The notes beneath the pieces were generated by a model that was given only the letters and a program-made list of their open reading frames with translations, did not search any database and had not been told where the DNA came from. A DNA stretch of 64,000 bases, from positions 62,001 through 126,000 of the forward strand of contig NZ_FNAV01000005.1 of assembly GCF_900102075.1 (NCBI RefSeq). Direction: 5' to 3'. Position 1 is the stretch's first letter; the number at the start of each line of letters is the position of its first letter. The stretch is from Salipiger thiooxidans (GTDB taxonomy: Bacteria; Pseudomonadota; Alphaproteobacteria; Rhodobacterales; Rhodobacteraceae). The position numbers and the translations under genes were made by a program. Of this stretch, positions 8,174 through 16,819 are shown one piece after another.

Positions 8174-10410
8174 CGATGCGGCTGCGCACCCTTCCCGCCC
8201 TGCTGGCCTGCTGCGCCTTCATGGCGGCCGCTCCCGCCGGGGCCCAGATCATCCAGTTCGAAGAGCTGCCCGACGCCGATCCTGCCCAGACCGAGACGTT
8301 CGACGGCTACGATCCCGGCCTCGTCACCGAGCGTCAGCCGCAGTACGGCGCCGCCGAGCCGGCCGCGACCTCTCCGCAGGCGCCCGCCGAGGTGTTGCTG
8401 CCGCTGCGCGCCATGCATCCCGAGATCGGCGACCAGACCCGCTACACGCTCCGCGGCGTGGTGGACGAGGCGGATTTCGTGATGTTCCTGCCCGCGGCAC
8501 CCGGGGCGACCACGCTGATGCTCTCGACGCTGAGCACCATCAACGTGCTGCCCGAGCGGTCGCGACTCGACGTGCTGGTGAACGGCAAGCTGGTGGGCAC
8601 CGCCAGCCCCGAGAATTTCGACGCCTTCCGCCGTGCCGATATCCCGCTGCCCGAAGGGGCCCTGCACGCCGGACGCAACCTCGTGACCCTGCGTGCCGAG
8701 CACACCCACCGGGTGTTCTGCGGCCCCGACGCGGATTTCGGCCTCTGGACCAGCGTCGCGCTCGACCGCAGCGGCATCATGCTCGACGAGGGAGAGTTCG
8801 ACACCGACGCGCTCGGGTTCCTGTCCGCCGTGGCCGCCGGTGCCGCGCGCGCGCAGCCGATCTCGGTCCACGGCAGCGGCGACAGCCAGCTGCTCGAGTT
8901 CGCCATGCCGATCATCGCGCGCATCGAGGATTCCTTCGGTGGCGTGCCGCCCGAGATCCGGTTCGATGGCTACTACTCCACCTCGACGGGCCTGCCCGAG
9001 CTTGCCCGCGTGACGACCCTGCCCGAAGGCATCTCGCTCGACGGCGGCTACCAGATCCGCCGCGGCGGCGACGGTGCGATCGTGCTGCTTGTCGAACATG
9101 ACGGCTACGAGGCCGCGGGCGAGTCCCTGCTGGCCGCGATCCCCGAGGGCAGCATCGAGCAGGCGCCGCCCCACCTCACCCCCGGCAAGCAGGTGTCCTT
9201 CGAGTCCATGGGAGTCGAGAACATCCGCGGCGAGGGGCGCTACATCCGGCGCGGCGTGACCTTCCGGCTGCCCCCGGACTGGCTGCTGCTGGCCTCGCAG
9301 AAGGCACGGATGCGTCTGCTGTACCGCTACGACACCGGCCTGCCCGAAGGCTCGCTGATGCTGGTCAAGGTCAACGGCACCACGGTCCGCCTGCTGCCGC
9401 TCGACCTGCCGGAGGTGGCGGGGCAGGTGCTTCCCGTCCTGCCGGTCGACTTCGGCGCGGCGCTGCTGAACCCGGGCCTCAACCGCATCGACTTCGAGGC
9501 GCTCATCCCCGGCGATCCGCCGGACAGCGCCTGCGAGCCGCGCAGCAACCCGGCCTTCGAGATCTCGAACCGCACCACGGTCTACGTCCCGGACTCGCCC
9601 GCCATGAGCCTGCCCGGGATCGAGCGCGTGATGGCCAATCTCGAGCCGTCGGGCATCACCATGACCGACACCGCGCGCGCCCGCCTGCCCGAGGGGCTGC
9701 TGCCGCAGATCGCAGCGCTCTACGACCGCGAGGGCAGCGACGAGGACAACGACGCCGTGCGCCCGGGCTTCGGCCTGACCATCGCCACGCCGCGCGACAT
9801 CTCGCTGCTCGAGGGCACGCTCGCCAACGACCAGCTGGCGGCGATGCGCATCGTGCTGACCGCCCCCGCCGCCACCGCGCCGGTGGAGGAGGAAGAGCCC
9901 GACGCCTGGGAGCAGGTCGAGGCCAACGGCTGGCTCAAGGCGGTGCTGAACCCCGACCGCCTGTTGCGGCTCCCGCGCGAGATCGGCACCGGGGTCGAGG
10001 CGCTCTGGCGGGGCGAGGCGCCGCCGCTCGAGGAATGGCTCGCCAAGCGCGAGGGCGAGGCGGTGCTGCTGCAGCCCGATCCCGACGCTCCCGCGCAGGC
10101 GTGGCTGATCCTCGGCGCGCAGGCCGACCCGCAGCGCATCGTCGAGACCCTGGCCAAGGCGCGCTGGTCGATCGACGGCCCGCGCGGGCAAGTGTCTCTC
10201 TATTCTCAGGAGCTTGGCTGGCAGAACTGGATTTCTCCGCAGCGTCGGCTAGTCTTGCATGAGAAGCTTTCATTGAAAAACCTGAGGGCGGTGGCAGGGA
10301 ACTTCGCAAGCTCTCAACCGTGGTCTTTCATTGCGATCATTATGGCATTCACCCTGTGTTCAGCAATCGTCGGCATGATTATTGCCGTGCTGGCTCGACG
10401 GAGAAACTGA
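8170..10410 (+). CDS. bcsB: Cellulose synthase periplasmic subunit BcsB
   Basis: A 746-residue partner of BcsA. It has a cleavable signal peptide (MTMRLRTLPALLACCAFMAAAPAGA), a large periplasmic part with the two repeated carbohydrate-binding/flavodoxin-like units expected of BcsB, and a single C-terminal TM helix (about residues 715-740) that docks on BcsA and completes the active synthase. Start and stop are coupled to neighbours by ATGA overlaps, so translation is probably coupled and stoichiometric. Family assignment rests on position, length, topology and typical segments (for example TLMLSTLSTINVLPERSRLDV). The last 200 bases are less GC-rich than the rest. Confidence 0.93.
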   Translation: MTMRLRTLPALLACCAFMAAAPAGAQIIQFEELPDADPAQTETFDGYDPGLVTERQPQYGAAEPAATSPQAPAEVLLPLRAMHPEIGDQTRYTLRGVVDEADFVMFLPAAPGATTLMLSTLSTINVLPERSRLDVLVNGKLVGTASPENFDAFRRADIPLPEGALHAGRNLVTLRAEHTHRVFCGPDADFGLWTSVALDRSGIMLDEGEFDTDALGFLSAVAAGAARAQPISVHGSGDSQLLEFAMPIIARIEDSFGGVPPEIRFDGYYSTSTGLPELARVTTLPEGISLDGGYQIRRGGDGAIVLLVEHDGYEAAGESLLAAIPEGSIEQAPPHLTPGKQVSFESMGVENIRGEGRYIRRGVTFRLPPDWLLLASQKARMRLLYRYDTGLPEGSLMLVKVNGTTVRLLPLDLPEVAGQVLPVLPVDFGAALLNPGLNRIDFEALIPGDPPDSACEPRSNPAFEISNRTTVYVPDSPAMSLPGIERVMANLEPSGITMTDTARARLPEGLLPQIAALYDREGSDEDNDAVRPGFGLTIATPRDISLLEGTLANDQLAAMRIVLTAPAATAPVEEEEPDAWEQVEANGWLKAVLNPDRLLRLPREIGTGVEALWRGEAPPLEEWLAKREGEAVLLQPDPDAPAQAWLILGAQADPQRIVETLAKARWSIDGPRGQVSLYSQELGWQNWISPQRRLVLHEKLSLKNLRAVAGNFASSQPWSFIAIIMAFTLCSAIVGMIIAVLARRRN

Positions 10411-11480
10411 TGAAACGAAGGGCCATATTGGCCGGGCTCGGCACCCTGGCCGGGCTTTCGATGGCCACAGCACCCGGCGCCTGGGCGCTCGGACAGGTAG
10501 ATCCCGTGCAGCTCAAATCTGTCTGGACGGCATGGCGGGACGCCAATCTCGATGTCACCGGGCGCGTCGTCGACCAGCTTCAGCGCAATGCCAGCCACTC
10601 CGAGGGGCAGGGCTACGGCATGCTGCTCGCGGCGCTCGCGGGCGATGCCCGCGCCTTTGCCGAGATGGAGAACTGGAGCCGCATCAACCTCGCGATCCGG
10701 CCTGACAACCTGATGGCCTGGCGCTGGATGGCGGACCAGCCCGAGCGGGTGCCGGACACCAACAACGCCAGCGACGGCGACCTCTTCCGCGCCTGGGCGC
10801 TGCTCAAGGGGGCGGAACGCTTCGGCAATGCCGAGTACCGCACCCGCGCGGGCCAGATCACCCGCGATCTCGTCGCCAATTGCGTGACGGCGCACCCGGG
10901 CACCGGTCAACCCCTGCTGCTGCCGGCGGTGCACGGGTTCCAGACCCCGCAGGGCCTCATCTACAACCCGTCCTACGCGATGCCGCTGGCGATGACCGAA
11001 CTGGCCGAGGCTTTCTCGGAACCCGATCTTTCCGCCGCCGCGTCGAGCGGGCTCGCGGTGGCCGAACAGCTCGCCTACGGCGGCGTGGTGCCCGACTGGG
11101 TCGAGATCACCGCCTCGGGCGTGCGCTCGGCGCAGGGCTTCTCGTTCGACGCGGGCTACGAGGCGATGCGGGTGCCGCTGTTCCTGGTCTGGTCGGGCCA
11201 TGGCTCGCACCTCGCGGTGAGGCGCTATGCCGAGGCGCAGCGTGGCGCCCCGCGGGGCGAGGTCGCGACGATCATCAGCCGCGACGACGGCTCGATCCAG
11301 ACCACCAGCCACAACGCCGGCTACGCGGCGGTCGCCGCGCTCGCCGACTGCGCGACGCAGGCCACCGTGGGCTCGGGCATCCCGCCCTACGTGCCGTCCG
11401 ATCCCTATTACCCCGCCACGCTGCACCTCTTCTCCATGATCGCGCAGATGGAGGCCGAACCGCGATGCCTTCCGATATGA
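10410..11480 (+). CDS. bcsZ: Periplasmic endo-beta-1,4-glucanase BcsZ (GH8)
   Basis: A 356-residue glycoside hydrolase family 8 enzyme of cellulose operons that trims or edits nascent cellulose in the periplasm. It begins with a signal peptide (MKRRAILAGLGTLAGLSMATAPGAWA). The GH8 marks are visible: SEGQGYGM with the general-acid Glu near residue 54, and NNASDGDLFRAWAL with the catalytic-site Asp near residue 117. The ATG overlaps the bcsB stop. Length is normal for the family and there is no sign of damage. Confidence 0.94.
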   Translation: MKRRAILAGLGTLAGLSMATAPGAWALGQVDPVQLKSVWTAWRDANLDVTGRVVDQLQRNASHSEGQGYGMLLAALAGDARAFAEMENWSRINLAIRPDNLMAWRWMADQPERVPDTNNASDGDLFRAWALLKGAERFGNAEYRTRAGQITRDLVANCVTAHPGTGQPLLLPAVHGFQTPQGLIYNPSYAMPLAMTELAEAFSEPDLSAAASSGLAVAEQLAYGGVVPDWVEITASGVRSAQGFSFDAGYEAMRVPLFLVWSGHGSHLAVRRYAEAQRGAPRGEVATIISRDDGSIQTTSHNAGYAAVAALADCATQATVGSGIPPYVPSDPYYPATLHLFSMIAQMEAEPRCLPI

Positions 11481-12931
11481 CCTTCCGCACCCTTCTCCGC
11501 CCCGCAGCGCTCGTGATGGCGCTGGCGCTCTGTCCGCTGGTCGCCGCCGCGCAGGAGCCGGACGAGCGCGACCTGCAGGCCCTGCGCTTCTACATGAACG
11601 AGAACAACGAGCAGGCGATCCAGTCCGAGCTGCGGCGCCTGCAGATCCAGTTCCCGGCCTGGACGCCGCCCGCCGACCTCGATGCGCTCGACGAGACGGT
11701 GCCCTCCGAGGCGATCGAACGGATCTACAGCCTCATCGCCGACGAGGATTACGCCGGCGCCCGCGAGGCCATCGCCGACACCGGGCGAGAGTACCCCGAC
11801 TGGTCGCCGTCCTCCGACCTGCTGACCGCCCTGTCGCTGGCCGAGTCGCAGTCCGAGTTCAATCAGGCGGTGCTGGCGGGCAACCGCCAGGCGGCGATCC
11901 GCATCGCCCGCTCGACCCCCGCGCTGCTGAGCTGCGAGCGGGTCAACAACGCCTGGCAGCTGGCCGAGCAATACGAGGCGCTTGGCGATGCAGCCTCGGC
12001 GCTGGTCGTCTACCGCGGCATCGCGGGCAGCTGCACCGATGTCGACGTGCTGATCGCGACGCTCGAGAAATCCGCGGCCTCGGCCAACGCCACGCAGCTG
12101 GCCGAGCTCGCCGATACCATGCGGGTGCGGGTTCCCGATGCCGAGGGGCGGCTCTCGGTGGTCGAGAACCGCCTGCGCGCGGGCCTCGGGGCCGATCCGC
12201 GCGAACTGCCCGGCGTGCCGCTGAGCAACGCGCCGCTCACCGCGCTCGAGGTGCCGCTGGCGCCGACGCCCGAGGTGCGCCCCTCGGCGCGGCCTGCGAA
12301 CCTCGGCGTGGTTCCGGTGCGCCGCAGCGCCCCGGCCTCCACGGGCTCGAGCAGCGGTAGCGGCAGCGGGGGAGGCGGCGGCGCGGTCTCGCCCAGCGTC
12401 GCGCGTGCCGCGCAGGCCGGCGACTGGCAGACCTGCCTCGCGCTCACCGCCAATGCCCGTGCGGCCGAGGATATCTCGCAGCGCGGCTGGTGCGCCTTCA
12501 ACGCCGGTCGCCCGATGCAGGCGCTCCGCGACTTCCGCAGCGCCACCGCCAACGCCCGCAACGCCACGCTGCGCCGCGACTCGGCCTATGGCATGGCGCT
12601 GACCATGATGCGCCTGCGCATGGTCAACGAGGCCGCCGCCGTCGCCGCCAGCACCGATTTCACCTATGACCAGCGGCTCGAGGTCGAATCCGAGATCCTC
12701 GATGCCCGCGGTGTCGCGGCCTACAACCGCGGCGAATACCGCCGCGCCATCGGCTATTTCAACGAGTACGAGCGTCTGACCGGCCGGGTCCGTCGCGACC
12801 TCGCCATGCTGCGTGGTTACGCCTACCTGAACTCCGGTCAGAAGGCCAAGGCCGCGGCGGAATTCCAGCGCCTGCACGACCAGCTCGCCACGCCAGAAAC
12901 CCGCGCGGCGCTGTCGACCGCGCTGCGCTAA
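11477..12931 (+). CDS. Periplasmic TPR protein of the cellulose operon (BcsC-like scaffold without barrel)
   Basis: A 484-residue exported protein: signal peptide (MTFRTLLRPAALVMALALCPLVAAAQ), then helical tetratricopeptide-like repeats in two blocks joined by a Gly/Ser linker (STGSSSGSGSGGGGG, about residues 296-310). I chose ATG 11477 because it gives the same ATGA overlap used throughout this operon. ATG 11465 is in frame and adds four residues. BcsC in enterobacteria has periplasmic TPRs plus an outer-membrane beta-barrel. This protein has only the TPR part, and no barrel gene follows, so the outer-membrane exit is missing or encoded elsewhere. The role as a periplasmic scaffold is inferred. 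Confidence 0.8.
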   Translation: MTFRTLLRPAALVMALALCPLVAAAQEPDERDLQALRFYMNENNEQAIQSELRRLQIQFPAWTPPADLDALDETVPSEAIERIYSLIADEDYAGAREAIADTGREYPDWSPSSDLLTALSLAESQSEFNQAVLAGNRQAAIRIARSTPALLSCERVNNAWQLAEQYEALGDAASALVVYRGIAGSCTDVDVLIATLEKSAASANATQLAELADTMRVRVPDAEGRLSVVENRLRAGLGADPRELPGVPLSNAPLTALEVPLAPTPEVRPSARPANLGVVPVRRSAPASTGSSSGSGSGGGGGAVSPSVARAAQAGDWQTCLALTANARAAEDISQRGWCAFNAGRPMQALRDFRSATANARNATLRRDSAYGMALTMMRLRMVNEAAAVAASTDFTYDQRLEVESEILDARGVAAYNRGEYRRAIGYFNEYERLTGRVRRDLAMLRGYAYLNSGQKAKAAAEFQRLHDQLATPETRAALSTALR

Positions 12932-12939
12932 GGGACCTC

Positions 12940-12968
12940 AGGCGGGGCCGTCCCGAAAGGCGGCCCGC
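12940..12968 (+). terminator. Hairpin after the cellulose operon
   Basis: Stem GGCGGGGCCG / CGGCCCGCC nine bases after the last stop of the operon. There is no T tract, so intrinsic function is uncertain. Confidence 0.4.
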
Positions 12969-13041
12969 CACGGCGCAGATCCGTGCCGCTGGCCGCGCGC
13001 TGGTCTCTATTTTCAGGAAATCCACGACCTTGCGGCCGGAT

Positions 13042-13126
13042 TGGTGCGGGTGGAGGGACTTGAACCCCCACGCCTTGCGGCGCCAGAACCTAAATCTGGT
13101 GCGTCTACCAATTTCGCCACACCCGC
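13042..13126 (-). tRNA. tRNA-Leu (anticodon UAG)
   Basis: Read on the minus strand this is an 85-base class II tRNA. The acceptor stem is GCGGGTG / CACCCGC with discriminator A and an encoded CCA end (13042-13044). The anticodon arm is CCAGA-TTTAGGT-TCTGG, giving anticodon TAG (reads CUA/CUN, leucine). It has the long variable arm of leucine tRNAs and the T-arm GGTTCAAGTCC. Convergent to the cellulose operon. Confidence 0.97.
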
Positions 13127-13263
13127 ATGATGCCGCGCAGATCTAGCAAAGCGCCGGGGCCATGGCGAGTGGAAAATGTTTCGTGGAAGAACGTGGGACG
13201 TTTACGGAATCTCCTCCGGTGCCGGCACACAACAGGGTGGCAGAAGGGATCAGGATTGCGCCC

Positions 13264-13802
13264 ATGTCCCCCACGCCCGGACGGAACGACGCAGCCCTCA
13301 CGAAACTCCCCGCGTCGGCGCCCGGCGTCAATGAGCTGGTCGCGGGCGCCATCGTCCTGACCACCGGCGGGGCGCTGCCGGAGCAGCATTTGGCTCCCGG
13401 CGATAGGGGCATCACCGAGGACAGCGGCGCCGCGGCGCTGCGCGGTCTGCGCCACCACGCCACGCGGGCCGAGCGCATCGCGACCTGCGCGGGGCGCTTG
13501 GTCATGCCCGCCCCGAGGCCGACGACCTGCTGCCCGCGACGCAGAAGATTCTGCTGCGCGACTTGCGGGAGCGGGTCCTCGTCGGGGCCGAAAGGGCGCT
13601 GATGCCGATCTCGCAACTCGTGGATGGCGAGGTCATTCGCAGTGTCGGGACGCATCACGCAACCTTTGGCGAACGGCTCTTCGACGCGCCGCACATCCTG
13701 TATGCCGACCGGCTGGAGCTCGCCGGGGCCCGTCCCCGCCTGAGTGCTCAGCCTTGCGGCGTCATGTTGGGCCGTGCCCGGACCCGCTTCAGGCCGAGGT
13801 AG
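13264..13802 (+). pseudogene. Hint-domain protein broken by a one-base frameshift
   Basis: Two + strand frames join into one Hint (Hedgehog/intein) domain protein of about 150 residues. The first frame gives NELVAGAIVLTTGGALPEQH, then LAPGDRGITEDSG, up to about 13498. The other frame continues with GHARPEADDLLPATQKILLR, then ALMPISQLVDGE and FDAPHILYADRLEL. One missing G near GCGCTTGGTCAT (13493-13505) explains the break. The family is common in Rhodobacteraceae as a short protein or as the C-terminal part of large extracellular proteins. It lacks the N-terminal Cys of self-splicing Hint domains, as many of these homologues do. Homology fades near 13725, and the restored frame runs 55 bases into the convergent downstream gene. 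A sequencing error cannot be excluded. Confidence 0.7.
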
Positions 13803-14659
13803 CGCTCGCGCAGGACGATGGCGACGCCCGAGGCGATCACCACCGACGAGCCGAGTATCATCTGGACCGTCGGCACCTCGGCGAAGAATGCGTAGCCGAT
13901 GAGGATCGCGAAGAGGATCGAGGCGTAGTCGAAGGGCGCCAGAAGCGTGGCTTCGGCGTGGCGGTAAGCCGAGGTCAGGCAGATCTGCGCGATCCCGCCG
14001 AACACCCCGGCGCCGACGAGGATCGCCGCTTCGGCCGGCGTCGGCACCACCCAGCCAAAGGGCAGGGTGAAGAGCGCCAGCACCGTCGAGGTGAGCGAGA
14101 AGTAGAAGACGATGGCCGAAGTCTGCTCGGTCCGCACCATGCGGCGGATGTGGATCTGCACCAGCGCGGTCAGCGTCGCCGAGGTCAGGATGAAGGCGAC
14201 ACCGACAAGCGCCGTGTCGTCCACCCTCGAGACGGTCAGCAGCGGCCAGAGCACCAGCCCGACGCCCAGAAGCCCGGTGCCCACGGCCGAGAGCCGGAAC
14301 AGGCGCACCCGCTCCTTGAGCAGAACCGCGGCGAAGACCACGGTGAGCAGCGGGGCGGCGTAGCTGAGCGCTGTGACCTCGGGCAGCGGCAGCATGGTGA
14401 GCGCCGCGAAGTTGCAGCCCATGGCACCCACGCCGACCACGCCGCGCAGCACGTGCAGCTCGGGCCGGTTCGCCCGCAGCCCCGCGACCAGATCGCCGCG
14501 CCAGAGCAGCCAGACGATGATGACCGGAAGCGCGAAGAACGAGCGGAAGAACACCACTTCGCCCGTGGGGATCGCCGAGGCGGCCTTGACCAGCGAGGCC
14601 ATGACGACAAAGAGAATGACGGCGGTGAGTTTCAGGGCGATGCCGCGCAGCGGGGACAT
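13748..14659 (-). CDS. DMT-superfamily (EamA) membrane exporter
   Basis: A 303-residue integral membrane protein with about ten hydrophobic helices arranged as two EamA repeats, typical of drug/metabolite transporters of the RhaT/YdcZ/PecM kind. Marks include the first-helix segment FVVMASLVKA, the loop VFFRSFFALP and the conserved second-repeat LAPFDYASILFAILIGYAFF. Substrate cannot be told from sequence; relatives export amino acids or small metabolites. It is monocistronic as far as can be seen, convergent with the Hint-domain remnant. Confidence 0.88.
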   Translation of the reverse strand: MSPLRGIALKLTAVILFVVMASLVKAASAIPTGEVVFFRSFFALPVIIVWLLWRGDLVAGLRANRPELHVLRGVVGVGAMGCNFAALTMLPLPEVTALSYAAPLLTVVFAAVLLKERVRLFRLSAVGTGLLGVGLVLWPLLTVSRVDDTALVGVAFILTSATLTALVQIHIRRMVRTEQTSAIVFYFSLTSTVLALFTLPFGWVVPTPAEAAILVGAGVFGGIAQICLTSAYRHAEATLLAPFDYASILFAILIGYAFFAEVPTVQMILGSSVVIASGVAIVLRERYLGLKRVRARPNMTPQG

Positions 14660-14765
14660 GGGCTCTCCGGTATACCAACCGGGCCTTTGTGACCGCTCAC
14701 GCGGGTGTGTGCAACTGCCGCTGGCAGGCCTTTGTCAGAGATCCCGCAAGGGGGGCCGCGGGGGC

Positions 14766-15143
14766 TCAGCCGGTCTCGCGGCAGTGGTTGCGGAAGGCGC
14801 GCTTCAGCATGTCGAGCTCGGCTCGCAGCAACGACATCTCGGCGCGGATGTCGTCGCCGAGCGCCTCGCCCGCGATCAGGGTGAAGCTGTCGAGCGTCTC
14901 GCCGCAGGACGCGTCCTGGATCAGGAAGGTCTGCACCCCGTCGCCCACCGCCTCGATCGGGATGGGGATCTCGACGACCCAGCGCCCCGGCTCGCCCGCC
15001 TGCGCCACCGTGACCCCGCGCACCGGCGCGCCGTTGAGGCTCACGGTGATCTCGGGCGGCGGCGCGTCCTTGCGGGAGGCCGTCAGAAGGCCCTCCCAGA
15101 CGCCTTCGCGGAACCGGGTCTTGGTCAGGGCATAGACGCTCAT
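14766..15143 (-). CDS. Conserved hypothetical protein, 125 aa
   Basis: Soluble protein of 125 residues starting MSVYALTKTRFREGVWEG. It has a predicted beta-rich middle (PEITVSLNGAPVRGVTV, GRWVVEIPIPIEAVGDG) and a C-terminal amphipathic helix (LLRAELDMLKRAF). It lies 11 bases downstream of the DUF6478 gene on the same strand and is probably co-transcribed, so a joint function is likely. I recognise no enzyme motif. The long minus frame that runs upstream through the neighbouring gene is not coding. Confidence 0.75.
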   Translation of the reverse strand: MSVYALTKTRFREGVWEGLLTASRKDAPPPEITVSLNGAPVRGVTVAQAGEPGRWVVEIPIPIEAVGDGVQTFLIQDASCGETLDSFTLIAGEALGDDIRAEMSLLRAELDMLKRAFRNHCRETG

Positions 15144-15154
15144 GGGGGACACCG

Positions 15155-15928
15155 TCAAAGCTCGGCCCTCGGGCGGCGGCTGAAGGTGAGATCGCGCAGG
15201 ATCACCTCGTTCATACCGGGGTTGTCGAAGATCAGGTCGAGCCACATGCGGTCCACGCGCTTCTCGTTGAGCTTGGTGTAGGCGAGGTCGAACTCGACGC
15301 GGACCTTGTCCTCGTGCAGCGGCAGCTCGCGCACGATCTGCTCGGTATTGGGGCCGTGGCGGATGTTGAGGCGGGCGAAGATCTCGAGCGGTTTCTCCAT
15401 CTCGACGATGGTGTCGACGCGGATCAGTTGCTTGCGCCTGAGGCCGTGAGTCGCGCTCTCGGGCAGGTCGATGGCAAGCGACAGGTAGCTGCCATCGAAG
15501 CGGAACACCTCGAGCCGCAGCCCGTAGGCGGCGAGGTTGGCTTCGCGCTTGTTGCGGAGCTGGCGCAGGGCGATCTCGGACCGGGGGCAGTCGTGGAAGA
15601 GCGTCACCTCGCAGCCAAGCTTTTCCTTGCTGGGCACCGAGGAGATGCCGGGCAGGGGCAGCGGGCCGCACCAGAGCTCGGGGCGCCAGGCCCAGTCGCT
15701 GTCCGGCGGGCGCGGAAAGGTCTGGTTGCCGAGCACCGGCAGCGCGAGCCGCCCGTCGGCCACGTGGATGAGCCGGTCGAGATGCTGGCGGAGCCTGCGC
15801 GCCGCGGACCGCTGGCGCCGCAGCCGCGGCAGGTCCTCGGTTTCGGCGTTGCGCGCCGCGGCACCCCACCGCCGCAGCACCGCCGCCGATAGCGCGCGGC
15901 CGATCCACCCTTCGCCGATGCCTGCCAT
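15155..15928 (-). CDS. DUF6478 family protein
   Basis: A 257-residue protein that I recognise as the Rhodobacteraceae-type DUF6478 family. It has a basic, Arg-rich N-terminal third (RRQRSAARRLRQHLDRLIHV) followed by a globular beta-rich part (LALPVLGNQTFPRPPDSDWAW, EVTLFHDCPRSEIALRQLRN, DLIFDNPGMNEVILRDLTF). It has no signal peptide or TM segment. The function is unknown. It pairs with the 125-residue protein downstream. The Arg-rich start could bind nucleic acid, but that is speculation. Confidence 0.8.
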   Translation of the reverse strand: MAGIGEGWIGRALSAAVLRRWGAAARNAETEDLPRLRRQRSAARRLRQHLDRLIHVADGRLALPVLGNQTFPRPPDSDWAWRPELWCGPLPLPGISSVPSKEKLGCEVTLFHDCPRSEIALRQLRNKREANLAAYGLRLEVFRFDGSYLSLAIDLPESATHGLRRKQLIRVDTIVEMEKPLEIFARLNIRHGPNTEQIVRELPLHEDKVRVEFDLAYTKLNEKRVDRMWLDLIFDNPGMNEVILRDLTFSRRPRAEL

Positions 15929-16037
15929 TGCCCTCGCCCGTGGCCCCGTGTCAGCGGCCGCCTTGTCGCTGGCGGTCCTTGCCAGTGTTATGACAAATCC
16001 CTGTGATGGAATAAACGGGCAAAGATCCCGCCCTGCG

Positions 16038-16622
16038 TCACTGGGTCAGGCCCGAGGGACTCAGGCGGCCGATCTGCTCGTGCACGGCGCGGAGCATCGC
16101 GGCCCCGTCGGGCCCGGCAAGGACGCTTCCCTGCGGCGCGTAGAGCGCCAGCCCCACCATATGGCCGTTCTGCACGAAGGCGCCGCGCCAGTAGCGCGGG
16201 TCGCCGCCTTCGAGCAGGTCGCTGCCGCCGCCGGCGAGCTGCGCCACCACGAGCCCGTTGCGGGTGTCGCCGCGCACGAGCGTCTGACCGGCCTCCCGCG
16301 CCAGCATGGCGGGGGCGGGCAGGGTCGGCGTCGGGTCGAGCGTGCCCACGGTCACGGTGATCATCACCGGCGCCACGACGCGGCCGGTGGTCCCGCCCGA
16401 GAGGATGTTGCACGACGCGATGACGGCGAAGTCGCGGTCCTTGCGGCGCGAGAGGGTGACCGGGTCGATGCAGTAGCCCTCGGCCCCGGCGACCACCACG
16501 GCACCGTCGGCAAGCGCGGTCCGCGCCAGCGGGGGCGGGCCGCCGGTCCCGCTTCCGGGCGGCATGCAGCCGGCGAGGCAAAACAGAAGGATCAGCCCCG
16601 GCAGGCACCTCTTGCGGGTCAT
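16038..16622 (-). CDS. Putative lipoprotein, unknown function
   Basis: I start the gene at the ATG giving MTRKRCLPGLILLFCLAGC, a clean lipoprotein signal with lipobox LAGC (Cys19); upstream in-frame ATGs would bury the signal. The mature part of about 175 residues is low-complexity at first, then globular, with GYCIDPVTLSRRKDRDFAVI and ASCNILSGG, whose two cysteines may form a disulphide. Homologues that I would expect are confined to Rhodobacteraceae and uncharacterised. It stands alone, divergent from the CPBP protease gene. Confidence 0.75.
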   Translation of the reverse strand: MTRKRCLPGLILLFCLAGCMPPGSGTGGPPPLARTALADGAVVVAGAEGYCIDPVTLSRRKDRDFAVIASCNILSGGTTGRVVAPVMITVTVGTLDPTPTLPAPAMLAREAGQTLVRGDTRNGLVVAQLAGGGSDLLEGGDPRYWRGAFVQNGHMVGLALYAPQGSVLAGPDGAAMLRAVHEQIGRLSPSGLTQ

Positions 16623-16819
16623 TGCGTGCGGTCTCCGATCCATCCCTGGTCCGGTACCGGATACCGAAGCCATTGCATGCGAACAAGAAAAGAATGGGCG
16701 GAGCTCGGCGCACCGTGGCGCCACCGGCGGTTTCCCCGCTTGCGGCACGGCAGCTTGCCGCCTAGACCGGAGGCGCGCGCCGGGCCCCCGGTGCCCCCTT
16801 GCGAGCCCGGGAGCGCGTG

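Noticed and set aside
13143-14678. 511-codon minus-strand frame across the exporter and the Hint remnant
   Set aside because: It overlaps the well-supported DMT exporter in another frame and reads as Arg/Ala-rich shadow with no domain.
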